A stretch of DNA of 7,964 bases from Paludibacter sp. (GTDB lineage Bacteria; Bacteroidota; Bacteroidia; Bacteroidales; Paludibacteraceae), in the NCBI GenBank assembly GCA_028748945.1, contig JAQTOL010000137.1:1-7964 (forward strand), written 5' to 3'. The notes under the pieces are model-generated. The model searched no databases. It was given only the letters and a program-made list of their open reading frames with translations, and had not been told where the DNA came from. Shown piece after piece: positions 1 to 7,445 of the stretch (the stretch's first letter is position 1; every line of letters starts with the position of its first letter). The position numbers and the translations under genes are program-made.

Positions 1-415
1 ACTGGTCAATAATTCCATTCGACACTTCGGCCAGACGGTATACATTGGCTTCGCGGGCACGGTAATCACCCCCCTTAATCGTATCGTAGAAAAGACGGTA
101 AACCGAGTCACCATCATTTGGATAATTTTTAGCTGCATTAATACCACCTTGCGCTGCAATAGAGTGCGCACGACGAGGCGAATCCTGTATACAAAAATTC
201 AAAACATTGAAGCCCATCTCAGCCATGGAAGCTGCTGCAGAAGCTCCTGCCAAACCTGTTCCTACCACAATAATATCGAGACGACGTTTATTTGATGGGT
301 TAACCAGTTTTTGATGGTCTTTATAATTACTCCATTTTTCGGCCAGCGGTCCTTCCGGAATCCGGGCATCTATTTTAGTTCCTTCTACCTCGGTAGTTTC
401 TTTTTTCTTTGCCAT
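1..415 (-). CDS. sdhA: Succinate dehydrogenase/fumarate reductase flavoprotein subunit, N-terminal part (cut by left edge)
   Basis: This is the FAD-bearing catalytic subunit that interconverts succinate and fumarate on the cytoplasmic face of the membrane. Only the first 138 residues are in the window; the frame stays open to base 2. Seen: a Rossmann dinucleotide-binding motif GTGLAG (residues 52-57) after the basic stretch [10 protein letters not shown], then [18 protein letters not shown]. In this family the His here (residue 84) carries the covalently bound FAD. The segment [10 protein letters not shown] and the following 100 residues closely match what I remember of Bacteroides FrdA/SdhA. 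The start is the ATG at 413-415; no Shine-Dalgarno is visible, which is usual for the phylum. It lies 37 bases after the cytochrome b gene, the usual C-A-B order, so sdhB/frdB is expected beyond the left edge. Direction in the cell (reductase or dehydrogenase) cannot be told from sequence. A lysine- and glutamate-rich leader of about 12 residues precedes the conserved region. Confidence 0.96.
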   Translation of the reverse strand, partial: MAKKKETTEVEGTKIDARIPEGPLAEKWSNYKDHQKLVNPSNKRRLDIIVVGTGLAGASAAASMAEMGFNVLNFCIQDSPRRAHSIAAQGGINAAKNYPNDGDSVYRLFYDTIKGGDYRAREANVYRLAEVSNGIIDQ

Positions 416-452
416 AATATTTTTTACTATTTTATTATTTACAATTTATCAT

Positions 453-1127
453 TTAAATACCAGAACCGAAGCCAAGTAAGTAATAAATAGGAATTGACAT
501 AAACATCAAAATCACAATAGTGGAAATAATGTTTGAAATTGTTTTTACACGAGGTAACCATGTTTTATTATTCAAACCCAGAGATTGCAATGCACTCCAA
601 ACACCGTGCGTTAAGTGAAGCCACAAGGCGGAAAGCCAAACGATATAAACTACACAATAAATCCAACTGCTGAATAATTGAGAAACCCAGTAAGCTCCAT
701 CGGCAGCTTTTGAAACATCACCATGTCCTGACAATTCTACAAATTGCATTTTGAACCAAAAATTGTACAAGTGCAATACAAGAAATCCAAAAACAATAGT
801 ACCGAGTATGAACATGTTTTGTGATGTCCACTCGACCTCTTTTTGGTTCTTCTTTAAGGCATACTTTACAGCCCCGCGAGCACGCATATTCTGAAAAGTC
901 AAAAATAATGCATACAAAATGTGAATCACAAAACCAGCCGCCAAAATGCTTGTTGCAATCATTGCATACCAGTTAGCTCCTAAAAATTCACAAATCATAT
1001 TATACCCTTCCGGTGAAATAATCACCACAATATTCATGAGACTGTGAAATAGCAAAAACAACACGAGAAAAACTCCCGTGATACTCATAATAAGCTTCCG
1101 CCCAATAGAGGAATCAATTAACCACAT
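453..1127 (-). CDS. sdhC: Succinate dehydrogenase/fumarate reductase cytochrome b subunit (diheme type)
   Basis: This 224-residue integral membrane protein anchors the flavoprotein and iron-sulfur subunits and passes electrons between them and the quinone pool. Five hydrophobic segments are visible, at about residues 12-36, 54-77, 104-126, 152-176 and 196-219, matching the single-polypeptide, five-helix anchor of the Wolinella FrdC/Bacillus SdhC class. Histidines sit within or at the ends of the first four helices at 28 (LLFHSL), 69 (FVIHIL), 119 (LVLHLY) and 171/174 (WLHLTHGVW). By analogy with Wolinella FrdC, four of these would ligate two b hemes; this assignment is inferred, not aligned. 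The motif LTHGVWSALQSLG is typical of the family. Length is normal. It is the first gene of the operon, 37 bases upstream of the flavoprotein gene. A good Bacteroidetes promoter lies about 155 bases upstream, giving a leader of roughly 145-150 bases. The ATG at 1125-1127 has no Shine-Dalgarno. Confidence 0.96.
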   Translation of the reverse strand: MWLIDSSIGRKLIMSITGVFLVLFLLFHSLMNIVVIISPEGYNMICEFLGANWYAMIATSILAAGFVIHILYALFLTFQNMRARGAVKYALKKNQKEVEWTSQNMFILGTIVFGFLVLHLYNFWFKMQFVELSGHGDVSKAADGAYWVSQLFSSWIYCVVYIVWLSALWLHLTHGVWSALQSLGLNNKTWLPRVKTISNIISTIVILMFMSIPIYYLLGFGSGI

Positions 1128-1280
1128 AGATTTTTGTTTTAGTTTGAAATTATATTGTAAAGTATTCTAAGACTCTGTATATAAAAAAGATGATTGAAAT
1201 AACTGATGAAAGACAATTAATCTGTTTAATCAGAATGATTCCTGCTTAAAATGATTTACTCACTTTTATCAAATTTTCCA

Positions 1281-1312
1281 CAAAATTAGTATTTTGATTG
1301 CGATAACACAAA
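1281..1312 (-). promoter_or_regulatory. Candidate Bacteroidetes-type promoter for the sdhC-sdhA operon
   Basis: Read on the minus strand, TTTG (1309-1312) is followed by 20 bases and then TAATTTTG (1281-1288). This matches the known Bacteroidetes sigma factor consensus, TTTG near -33 and TAnnTTTG near -7, with the expected 19-21 base gap. Transcription would start around 1272-1277, giving an untranslated leader of about 145-150 bases before sdhC. It is the only full-consensus match I found in this intergenic gap. The rest of the gap (1128-1402) is AT-rich. It holds no ORF and no convincing terminator for the GH42 gene: only a 9-base inverted repeat (1333-1341/1382-1390) with a 40-base loop and no U-tract. 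Confidence 0.65.
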
Positions 1313-1402
1313 TGAAAACATAAGATTTAATGAATTATTGCTATTAAAAATGAACAAAATCCGAACAGATTGTAATTCAATGCAATAATTATAATAACCG
1401 AA

Positions 1403-3484
1403 TTATTTCCACACAGTCACCCCGGCCGGTACTAATTCTCTTGTTCCGACAATTAGTTTTGCGTCTGCCGGAATTTCTAAATTGACATTTTCAGAAGAAT
1501 AATTATTGGCTACCCAAAAACCGTCACGCCAGTTTAATATCACACCTTCGGGTAATTCTTTCACTCCTATTCCGGCGGTTTCATATACTTTTTTCAAAAC
1601 AGCAATTTCAAATTTACTGTCATCTGCATCGGTACCGATATATGTCACAGTCCCTTTACCAAGTTTTCGATGAACGACGGAAGCTTTTCCGGCATAAAAT
1701 TGATCGGTATATGTTGCCCACGTTTCTGTACCTGATTCCGGGTCAAGCATATCCCCCCATGTCTTCCAAAAGTAAGTAATACCGTTAAACCCGACTTTCG
1801 CTTTCATATCAGCACCAAGCATGTCGTTCATAGCTATTTTTGCACCAATCAGACCGGTGATAGCGTCGGCCCAGGGAGCTTCAAAAAAATGTCCGTCGCG
1901 GTCTTTCAATCCGGTTCGGCATGTCAGAACCAGATTTCCTCCATTTTCCACATATTTCTTCCAATTGGCAATCAAAACTCTGTCAACCATTTGGTAAGCA
2001 GGAGCAATAACCACCGGATAAGCACTTAAATCGCGATCTTCACCCACAATATCCACCGGACAGCTTAGCGATTTAATAGCTGAATAATATTTAGTTATAT
2101 GATTAATTTCATTCCATTGAAATGTTTGTGGCTGGATGCTTGTTTCCCAAACATTGTCTTCGTTATACAGAAGTGCCGTTTTCCGGGCTGCATATTCTTT
2201 CGGCATGGGAACATTGGGAACATATATTTTCCGCAATTCCCGAATTTCTTTCATAAACTGACTGTACTGTATTCCTCCACTCAATTCGGTTACACCATCA
2301 GTTCCCACCATACCGTAATGAAACTGTTCACCTCCAAAAAGTGGTTGACGAAAACGATATGAACAAATAAAATCCAACCCACCGGCAAATGCATTCCACA
2401 ACCAGGCTCTTATTACACCCGGATATGGTTGTGGATTGTAAGTTCCCCAATTTACCTGACCGGGTTGAAGTTCCATAACACCTGTAATACCGTTAACCGG
2501 TCGGAAAAAATCATTTGCATACGAAATCCGCCAGGGATCACCCATGCGGAAACCCTGATCTCCCACTCCCTTTGTATATCCGGCCACCGGATACATGGTA
2601 TAGGAAATAAAATCCATATCTTTATTGCGCCAGGGATCAACGTCGGTATGTCCATGCATAAAATTACTCGTCACAAATTGTGATTTGGAAATGATTGAAT
2701 GCAATATGTTGTATTGCATCGAAACAAATGAAGCACATTCATCTGCATTGAATCGTTTCATATCAACCAACGAAGTGGGACTTGCAATTCCGGAATACAA
2801 TCGATTTGCATTTGGAAGTTCTATTTGTTCAAAACCGGAATAAACACCCGACCAAAAAGTAGTTCCCCAGGCATTATTCAGTGATTCAATCGTCTTATAT
2901 TTGTTTTTCAGCCAGACCCTGAAACTTATCTGTGCTGCCTTACTGTAATCTAATGCCCCGTAATGCGAAGGTTCATTATCAATTTGCCAACCCCAAACAC
3001 GCTGGTCGTTAGCATAATGTTTGGCCATTGCTTCAACCACTTTGGTAGTCAGCTCACGGTATTTTGGACTCGACCATGAATAATGTTCACGCGTTCCATG
3101 CTGTCCGGTTTGTCCGGTTGACATTTCGACCAATACTTCAGGATATTTTCTGACAAGCCAAACCGGTGGAGTTGCCGATGGAGTACAGAGAATTACTTTC
3201 AGATTATTTTTGGCAGCCAATTCCAATGCTTTATCCAACCATTTGAAATCATAAACCCCTTCGCTTGGTTCAAGTTGAGCCCAGGCAAATTCGGCCATGT
3301 GAGTGAATTCAAAACCCATTTCGGACATTTTCTTAAAGTCCCGATCCCACTGATTTGGATTCCATGCTTCGGGATAATAATACACTCCCGTTTCAACCAT
3401 CTTTTCGGGTTTAAAAAATGTCTGTTGCGCAGAAAGTATCCATGCGTATGCCAGAACCAAAACCAACATGATTAGCTTTTTCAT
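1403..3484 (-). CDS. Secreted GH42-family beta-galactosidase
   Basis: A 693-residue glycoside hydrolase expected to release terminal beta-galactose from oligosaccharides by the retaining mechanism. A signal peptide is visible: MKK, a hydrophobic core to about residue 17, then LSA-QQ, with likely cleavage after A19. There is no lipobox cysteine, so it is probably periplasmic or released. Residues about 30-400 form the GH42 (beta/alpha)8 barrel: GVYYYPEAWNPNQWDRDF near the start, FAWAQLEPSEGVYDFKWLD, and the acid/base Glu171 in GWQIDNEPSHYG. The nucleophile is Glu338 in GVMELQPGQVNW, the typical GH42 ME-PG-NW context. Residues about 435-640 look like the beta-galactosidase trimerisation domain (YPVVIAPAYQMV; YVENGGNLVLTCRTG), followed by a short beta-rich C-terminal domain. 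Length is normal for a secreted GH42. It starts 36 bases after the GH43 gene and is probably the last gene of that operon. Activity on arabinosides or other galacto-configured sugars is possible; family confidence is higher than substrate confidence. Confidence 0.93.
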   Translation of the reverse strand: MKKLIMLVLVLAYAWILSAQQTFFKPEKMVETGVYYYPEAWNPNQWDRDFKKMSEMGFEFTHMAEFAWAQLEPSEGVYDFKWLDKALELAAKNNLKVILCTPSATPPVWLVRKYPEVLVEMSTGQTGQHGTREHYSWSSPKYRELTTKVVEAMAKHYANDQRVWGWQIDNEPSHYGALDYSKAAQISFRVWLKNKYKTIESLNNAWGTTFWSGVYSGFEQIELPNANRLYSGIASPTSLVDMKRFNADECASFVSMQYNILHSIISKSQFVTSNFMHGHTDVDPWRNKDMDFISYTMYPVAGYTKGVGDQGFRMGDPWRISYANDFFRPVNGITGVMELQPGQVNWGTYNPQPYPGVIRAWLWNAFAGGLDFICSYRFRQPLFGGEQFHYGMVGTDGVTELSGGIQYSQFMKEIRELRKIYVPNVPMPKEYAARKTALLYNEDNVWETSIQPQTFQWNEINHITKYYSAIKSLSCPVDIVGEDRDLSAYPVVIAPAYQMVDRVLIANWKKYVENGGNLVLTCRTGLKDRDGHFFEAPWADAITGLIGAKIAMNDMLGADMKAKVGFNGITYFWKTWGDMLDPESGTETWATYTDQFYAGKASVVHRKLGKGTVTYIGTDADDSKFEIAVLKKVYETAGIGVKELPEGVILNWRDGFWVANNYSSENVNLEIPADAKLIVGTRELVPAGVTVWK

Positions 3485-3520
3485 AACTGTAAATTTTATT
3501 TATAGTATTATTAATGTGAA

Positions 3521-4561
3521 TTATTTAGCTTTAGGAGCCCTAAGATTTAAATACAACGGTTTATCGCGATCACATACTATCTGCCCATCGCGATATTCAA
3601 GCTCTGCCATCTGAATGGAGCTTCGTTTTGTTTCGTAATTTGTTTTCCCTTTGTTCTCAGGTGTCCGTCCGGGATGCGTGAAATAGATTATATATGCTTT
3701 GTCAGCATTTACAACGACATCCGCATGTCCACCGATTACCTGATCGTCAGTTCCTTTTCCGGGAACCTGTAATATATTATTTTTCTGTCTTTTCCAATTG
3801 ACAAGATCATCCGAAGAATAAACTCCCAATCCTTTCCAGTTATCAACCACCATCCAGTATTTATCCTTCCATCGAAAGACATTCGGACCTTCGCCGCTCT
3901 GATCACCGATTACTTTTTTTCCACTATCCGTCCATTTATAAAGATCCGGACTATCGGCATAATAAATTGATTTATGATCAACCTCATTGTTGTAATACAT
4001 ACGCCAGTTACCATCGGGCATTTGAAAAACACAGGCATCGATACAACGTTCGGAAGCTAACTTTAATTTTGATTCAAATTTCCATTTGAGTAAATCTTTA
4101 CTCGTCAGGTGCACAATCCACCGTGGATGATTCCAATCCGAAAAAACACCCGGAACATAAGTCAGAAACATGTGATAAAGGTTTTTAAACCGGATCACTT
4201 CGGGTGCCCAGTGCGTATAATCGGTTAACCTGTATTGAATATCGCAGGTATCACGGTATTTCCATGTTGCACCACCATCAGATGATTCTGCAACACCGAT
4301 GCGGGTCCCATGAACCCATTTTACTCCATCCAGACTGTCGACATTGGCACGGCGGTTCGTATAAAACAGATACCACTTCTTTTCTTCTTTATTCCAAATG
4401 ATGGTCGGATCAGCCGCACCATCGTAAACAGGATCACGAAATAAAGGTTTTGATGCCAGATGATTTTGTTTGTTTTGTTGTGCCGAAAAATTTATTGGCA
4501 AACAAAACAACAAAATTAATAAGAAAAAATGCCATTGTTTTAAACTGTGAATTTCCTTCAT
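3521..4561 (-). CDS. Secreted GH43-like five-bladed beta-propeller glycosidase
   Basis: A 346-residue exported enzyme resembling glycoside hydrolase family 43 (clan GH-F), which commonly acts on alpha-L-arabinofuranosides, beta-xylosides or galactans. An N-terminal signal peptide is seen: HSLKQW, hydrophobic FFLLILLFCLPI, then FSA-QQ, with likely cleavage after A27. The residue before Cys20 is Phe, which argues against a lipoprotein. The three carboxylates expected for an inverting GH43 are all present in order: Asp51 in DGAADPTIIW (general base), Asp175 in RCIDACVFQMPDG (pKa modulator) and Glu224 in SGEGPNVFRW (general acid). His279 in GGHADVVV may be the central metal-site histidine seen in many GH43 propellers. 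Repeated W-Y-FYT, YHMFLTY, WRMYYNN and YWMVVDN strands mark the blades. Length is a single catalytic domain with no carbohydrate-binding module. It is followed 36 bases later by the GH42 gene and preceded by a long inverted repeat. Its subfamily and substrate cannot be named from sequence alone. Confidence 0.85.
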   Translation of the reverse strand: MKEIHSLKQWHFFLLILLFCLPINFSAQQNKQNHLASKPLFRDPVYDGAADPTIIWNKEEKKWYLFYTNRRANVDSLDGVKWVHGTRIGVAESSDGGATWKYRDTCDIQYRLTDYTHWAPEVIRFKNLYHMFLTYVPGVFSDWNHPRWIVHLTSKDLLKWKFESKLKLASERCIDACVFQMPDGNWRMYYNNEVDHKSIYYADSPDLYKWTDSGKKVIGDQSGEGPNVFRWKDKYWMVVDNWKGLGVYSSDDLVNWKRQKNNILQVPGKGTDDQVIGGHADVVVNADKAYIIYFTHPGRTPENKGKTNYETKRSSIQMAELEYRDGQIVCDRDKPLYLNLRAPKAK

Positions 4562-4577
4562 ACCTCAATAGTTTATG

Positions 4578-4585
4578 CAAATATA
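4578..4585 (-). promoter_or_regulatory. Possible -7 element for the GH43-GH42 operon
   Basis: The minus strand reads TATATTTG here, a full match to the Bacteroidetes -7 consensus TAnnTTTG. It lies 16 bases upstream of the GH43 start codon, so transcription would begin almost at the ATG and the leader would be very short. No TTG is found at the expected -33 position; that stretch falls in the loop of the hairpin described at 4579-4631. This is a weak call. The GH43-GH42 pair may instead depend on read-through from the upstream 899-residue gene. A GAGG sits only 2 bases before the ATG, too close to be a normal Shine-Dalgarno. Confidence 0.3.
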
Positions 4586-4631
4586 AGCAAAATAGGTGTT
4601 CCGTCACCGAAACACCTATTTTCTTATTTTT
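4579..4631 (-). terminator. Long hairpin, probable terminator or attenuator after the T9SS protein gene
   Basis: A perfect 12-base inverted repeat (AAAATAGGTGTT at 4589-4600, AACACCTATTTT at 4611-4622) encloses ten bases. On the minus-strand RNA these can close further (U-G, C-G, G-C) onto a GUGA tetraloop, a GNRA type. Outside a one-base bulge, pairing continues for five more pairs, a mismatch and three more pairs (4579-4587 with 4623-4631). The hairpin begins 12 bases after the stop codon of the 899-residue gene. In the minus direction the arm ends UUUU-GCUUAUAUUUG, a moderate U-tract. In the plus direction the tract (4619-4632) is better, though no plus-strand gene precedes it. The next gene starts 17 bases beyond, so this may attenuate rather than stop transcription into GH43-GH42. 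Confidence 0.75.
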
Positions 4632-4643
4632 TAAAAGTTCATT

Positions 4644-7343
4644 TTATTTTTGATAAAGGACTTTCTGAACCTTCACTGAGCCGTCATTTAAACGAACTTT
4701 TACAAAATAGGTTCCTGTTGAAAGGCCATTCATATTAATGATAGTTTTGTCACTGGTTGAATTAATATTTTTCACGGTTTGACCGATTAGATTTACTAAT
4801 TCAATAGTTGAAGAATTTGCACCAACAATGTTTATCAAATTATGAGTAAGAGTTGGGTAAATACTCAATTTGCTATTCCCAAACTGATCAATATTTGTAT
4901 AAAAACCATATACAAGGTTACCGGATGAATGATCAAATATATAACCAGCCGGAAGATTAACCGTTCCAAAAGTACCAAGTACAGAAGAAGCTTTAATAAG
5001 TTTTAAATATGTTCCATAAGCCGGAGCCGCTGCATTTATAGTTACATTTAAGATTCCACCGTAAGTAACTGCTCCTGCCACCGATATTGAATCGTATTGA
5101 GTTGCATTAAATCCATCAACTGTTAAGTTAGTAGTACCGGCTAATGTCAAAGAACTGCCAAAATTCAAACGACCTTCCAGGGTTCCGTTTACAACAGTAG
5201 GGCCACCAATAGTTCCTGTACCTGATAGTTTAGCACCCACAGCTACTGTATCCTTTGAAGTAGCATTTCCGATAGCACCTGTTACAGACAACTCACCAGC
5301 ATTTACAGCGAAGTTACCATTATGTGTATTTGCAGTTCCGGAAAAAATAAGTTTAGCTGTTCCAACTTTTGTAAAGTTAGTTTTACTTCCTGTATAGAAA
5401 TTTCCAGAACCCTGATAACCACCGATATTAGTAATTGTTCCTGCGTATGTACAATTTTCATTTAATCCACCAACACTCCAGGTAATATCATTCGCAGCTG
5501 TTGCTGTTTTTCCCCATCCCAAACGTGCTCCACTTTCACCCGACAATGTCCCAATATTAATTGTTGTTGCTGCTGTTTGTGCTGCATCAACAAAAAGATA
5601 GGCTGTGCCTTTAAGAGTAACTTTTGCATTTGCAAGATAATCTGCTGCGACAGCAGTCAAACCAAATTTGGTGTCTGTGCCGGTTCCATTTAATTCTAAT
5701 TCTCCCGCAAAAGTACCCGTAGGAGCAATACTAAATGCATATGCAGAGTTCAATGTAACGAAACTTGATGAAATAGATGCTTTTGCACCTGCAACAGATG
5801 ATATGCCGGCTATAGATGTTGGAGCAGCAGATTGAATCTGTGAAGAAGCATTAAAAGTTGCAGCTGGTATTGCATAATCAGATGTTAAAGTTGAAGGCCC
5901 GTTAAAAATGAGGCTTGAGCCTAAAGTATTGGCTTTTATAACAGTAACTAATCCTCCTGCAATTTGCGTAGATCCGGTCATATTGTTTATAACCCCTAAT
6001 GAAACAGTGCTCGTTTCTGGAAGATTAATATTTAACGATCCAGTGCCGGAAATTATTCCTGAACCACTGAAGCTATAACCATCTGAAGTTATATTGATAT
6101 TTCCCGTACCAAAATCTATATTTTGATTTACAACTACAACTTTATTGGTAGCAGTTGAAGAGAACAATAACGGATTATTTTTTTGGTAAGCCAAATTATT
6201 AGTACCATCGGTAGTAAAGTTAGCATCTGCATCATTCAAATTACTATTTATAAAACCCGTCCAGGTATATGTACCAGCTGATACAGCTACTTTTTTAAAC
6301 TTCAGATTAATAGCTGAGCTTCCATCTGCAGCAACCACAACATTATCAGAAATTGTACTTGCAGCGTCATAAATATAATAGAATGAACCATCTGTGTAAG
6401 TCGCTTTATCAGATGAAAGTACTGTATAAGTTGATCCTACAGTTTGATTTGTAATAATATTAGCAGTTTTAAATGCAATATCCGAAGGATCTAAATAATT
6501 AATTGTTACAGTTGAAGTTGCAGCATCAATAAGTTTGTATGTTTGAAAATTATCAATTGAATAATTAAATCCTGAGTTTCCACCATTTCCGGCATTACTT
6601 GATTTTGTAGCAAAACAGCTGATTTCGGCAATATCATTTGCTGTTGAATTAATGAAAGATAAATTCACAAACACTGCCTTTGAGTTATCAGATTTTTTTG
6701 TTATTATCAAACTGTCAATTACGTGTGTTGTGAAGTTTAATTTTGCTTTAATATTGTACCAGGTGGAAGTCGCAAGTGCAAAATTTGTATTTGAACCTGC
6801 ATTTCTTGTACTTGTACCTGCTACATTTACAGCAGAAGCCCTATTGAAAGTTCCTCCTGTAAGATAAGTTGCAGAATCTTTTTCTAAATTCCAGCAATAA
6901 AAGAATCCACCGCTACCACAGTTATACAATCCCAATATATTTTTTGGATCTGCAGTTGTAGCACCACTTCCATGAAGAATTAACCCAATTGAATTCTTTT
7001 GGCCAACTACCTGTGAAGTTATACTCCAATCAAAGCTAACATAAACATTCGTTTCACTTCCACTTGTAGTATAATTAATGGTATAACCTCTATTTCCTGA
7101 ACCTGAACCGGCAACATTGAGTTGATCTGTGGCAGGGCTAGTCCATGATACGCCTGCGCTAGCAGCATACAAAGCAGTTCCTGCACTCCAGCCCGTTGGA
7201 TAAGTTGTTGCTGCTGTAAAACTTTCATTCACAAAATAAGTTGGAACTAATGTTGAACTAGCATTCTGCCGTCCAAAAGTCATTGAGACTCCTACGGAGA
7301 ATAATGCTACAAAAACGAATAATAATTGTAATTTTTTTTTCAT
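4644..7343 (-). CDS. Secreted modular protein: LamG-like, MucBP-like, beta-helix/autotransporter repeat, T9SS sorting domain
   Basis: An 899-residue protein without a recognisable catalytic motif, probably displayed on the cell surface or released. Signal peptide: MKKKLQLLFVFVALFSVGVSM, cleavage near residues 20-24. Residues about 36-272 look like a concanavalin-type jelly roll: FVNESFTAATTYPTGW at the start, VYVSFDWSI, STWYNIKAKLNF and NYSIDNFQTYK at the end. Residues about 278-352 (VTINYLDPSD; VGSTYTV; YYIYDAAS; INLKFKK) resemble a small MucBP-like beta-grasp module. Residues about 355-815 are Gly/Ser/Thr/Asn-rich strands, likely a right-handed beta-helix. At 655-690 the segment FTKVGTAKLIFSGTANTHNG plus NGNFAVNAGELSVTG is an autotransporter-associated beta-strand repeat. 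Residues about 825-899 (LSIYPTLTHNLINI; IELVNLIGQTVKNI; LSTGTYFVKVRLNDGS; KVQKVLYQK) form a type A T9SS C-terminal sorting domain. Upstream of GH43-GH42, it may bind or present the target glycan; an adhesin or lyase-like role cannot be excluded. The ATG at 7341-7343 directly precedes the MKKK leader; no Shine-Dalgarno is visible. Confidence 0.88.
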   Translation of the reverse strand: MKKKLQLLFVFVALFSVGVSMTFGRQNASSTLVPTYFVNESFTAATTYPTGWSAGTALYAASAGVSWTSPATDQLNVAGSGSGNRGYTINYTTSGSETNVYVSFDWSITSQVVGQKNSIGLILHGSGATTADPKNILGLYNCGSGGFFYCWNLEKDSATYLTGGTFNRASAVNVAGTSTRNAGSNTNFALATSTWYNIKAKLNFTTHVIDSLIITKKSDNSKAVFVNLSFINSTANDIAEISCFATKSSNAGNGGNSGFNYSIDNFQTYKLIDAATSTVTINYLDPSDIAFKTANIITNQTVGSTYTVLSSDKATYTDGSFYYIYDAASTISDNVVVAADGSSAINLKFKKVAVSAGTYTWTGFINSNLNDADANFTTDGTNNLAYQKNNPLLFSSTATNKVVVVNQNIDFGTGNINITSDGYSFSGSGIISGTGSLNINLPETSTVSLGVINNMTGSTQIAGGLVTVIKANTLGSSLIFNGPSTLTSDYAIPAATFNASSQIQSAAPTSIAGISSVAGAKASISSSFVTLNSAYAFSIAPTGTFAGELELNGTGTDTKFGLTAVAADYLANAKVTLKGTAYLFVDAAQTAATTINIGTLSGESGARLGWGKTATAANDITWSVGGLNENCTYAGTITNIGGYQGSGNFYTGSKTNFTKVGTAKLIFSGTANTHNGNFAVNAGELSVTGAIGNATSKDTVAVGAKLSGTGTIGGPTVVNGTLEGRLNFGSSLTLAGTTNLTVDGFNATQYDSISVAGAVTYGGILNVTINAAAPAYGTYLKLIKASSVLGTFGTVNLPAGYIFDHSSGNLVYGFYTNIDQFGNSKLSIYPTLTHNLINIVGANSSTIELVNLIGQTVKNINSTSDKTIINMNGLSTGTYFVKVRLNDGSVKVQKVLYQK

Positions 7344-7445
7344 AAAATAAATAGATTTAAAATTTGAATAATAATTGATTAGTTACATTTTCTTAAGTTT
7401 ACAGGCAAATGATTCATTTATACTTTTGTACAATCATTTACTATG

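Noticed and set aside
1333..1390. Nine-base inverted repeat AATTATTGC/GCAATAATT downstream of GH42
   Set aside because: It has a 40-base loop, no G/C-rich stem and no U-tract after the minus-strand right arm, so it does not qualify as a terminator and could arise by chance in AT-rich DNA.
2099..2843. Several 65-90 codon frames on both strands within the GH42 gene
   Set aside because: They are out-of-frame shadows of a gene with clear catalytic motifs and full-length family similarity.
3521..4561. Possible lipoprotein signal in the GH43 protein (Cys20)
   Set aside because: The sequence before the cysteine is LLF, and Phe at -1 is not accepted in a lipobox; a normal signal peptidase I site (FSA-QQ) follows.
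4450..4738. Plus-strand frames across the GH43 start and the hairpin
   Set aside because: They overlap the GH43 signal peptide, the inverted repeat and the sorting domain of the T9SS gene; the translations look like antisense low-complexity sequence.
4644..7343. Possibility that the 899-residue protein is a true type V autotransporter
   Set aside because: It has one autotransporter-associated beta-strand repeat but lacks a C-terminal beta-barrel. The C-terminus is instead a T9SS sorting domain ending in KVQKVLYQK.
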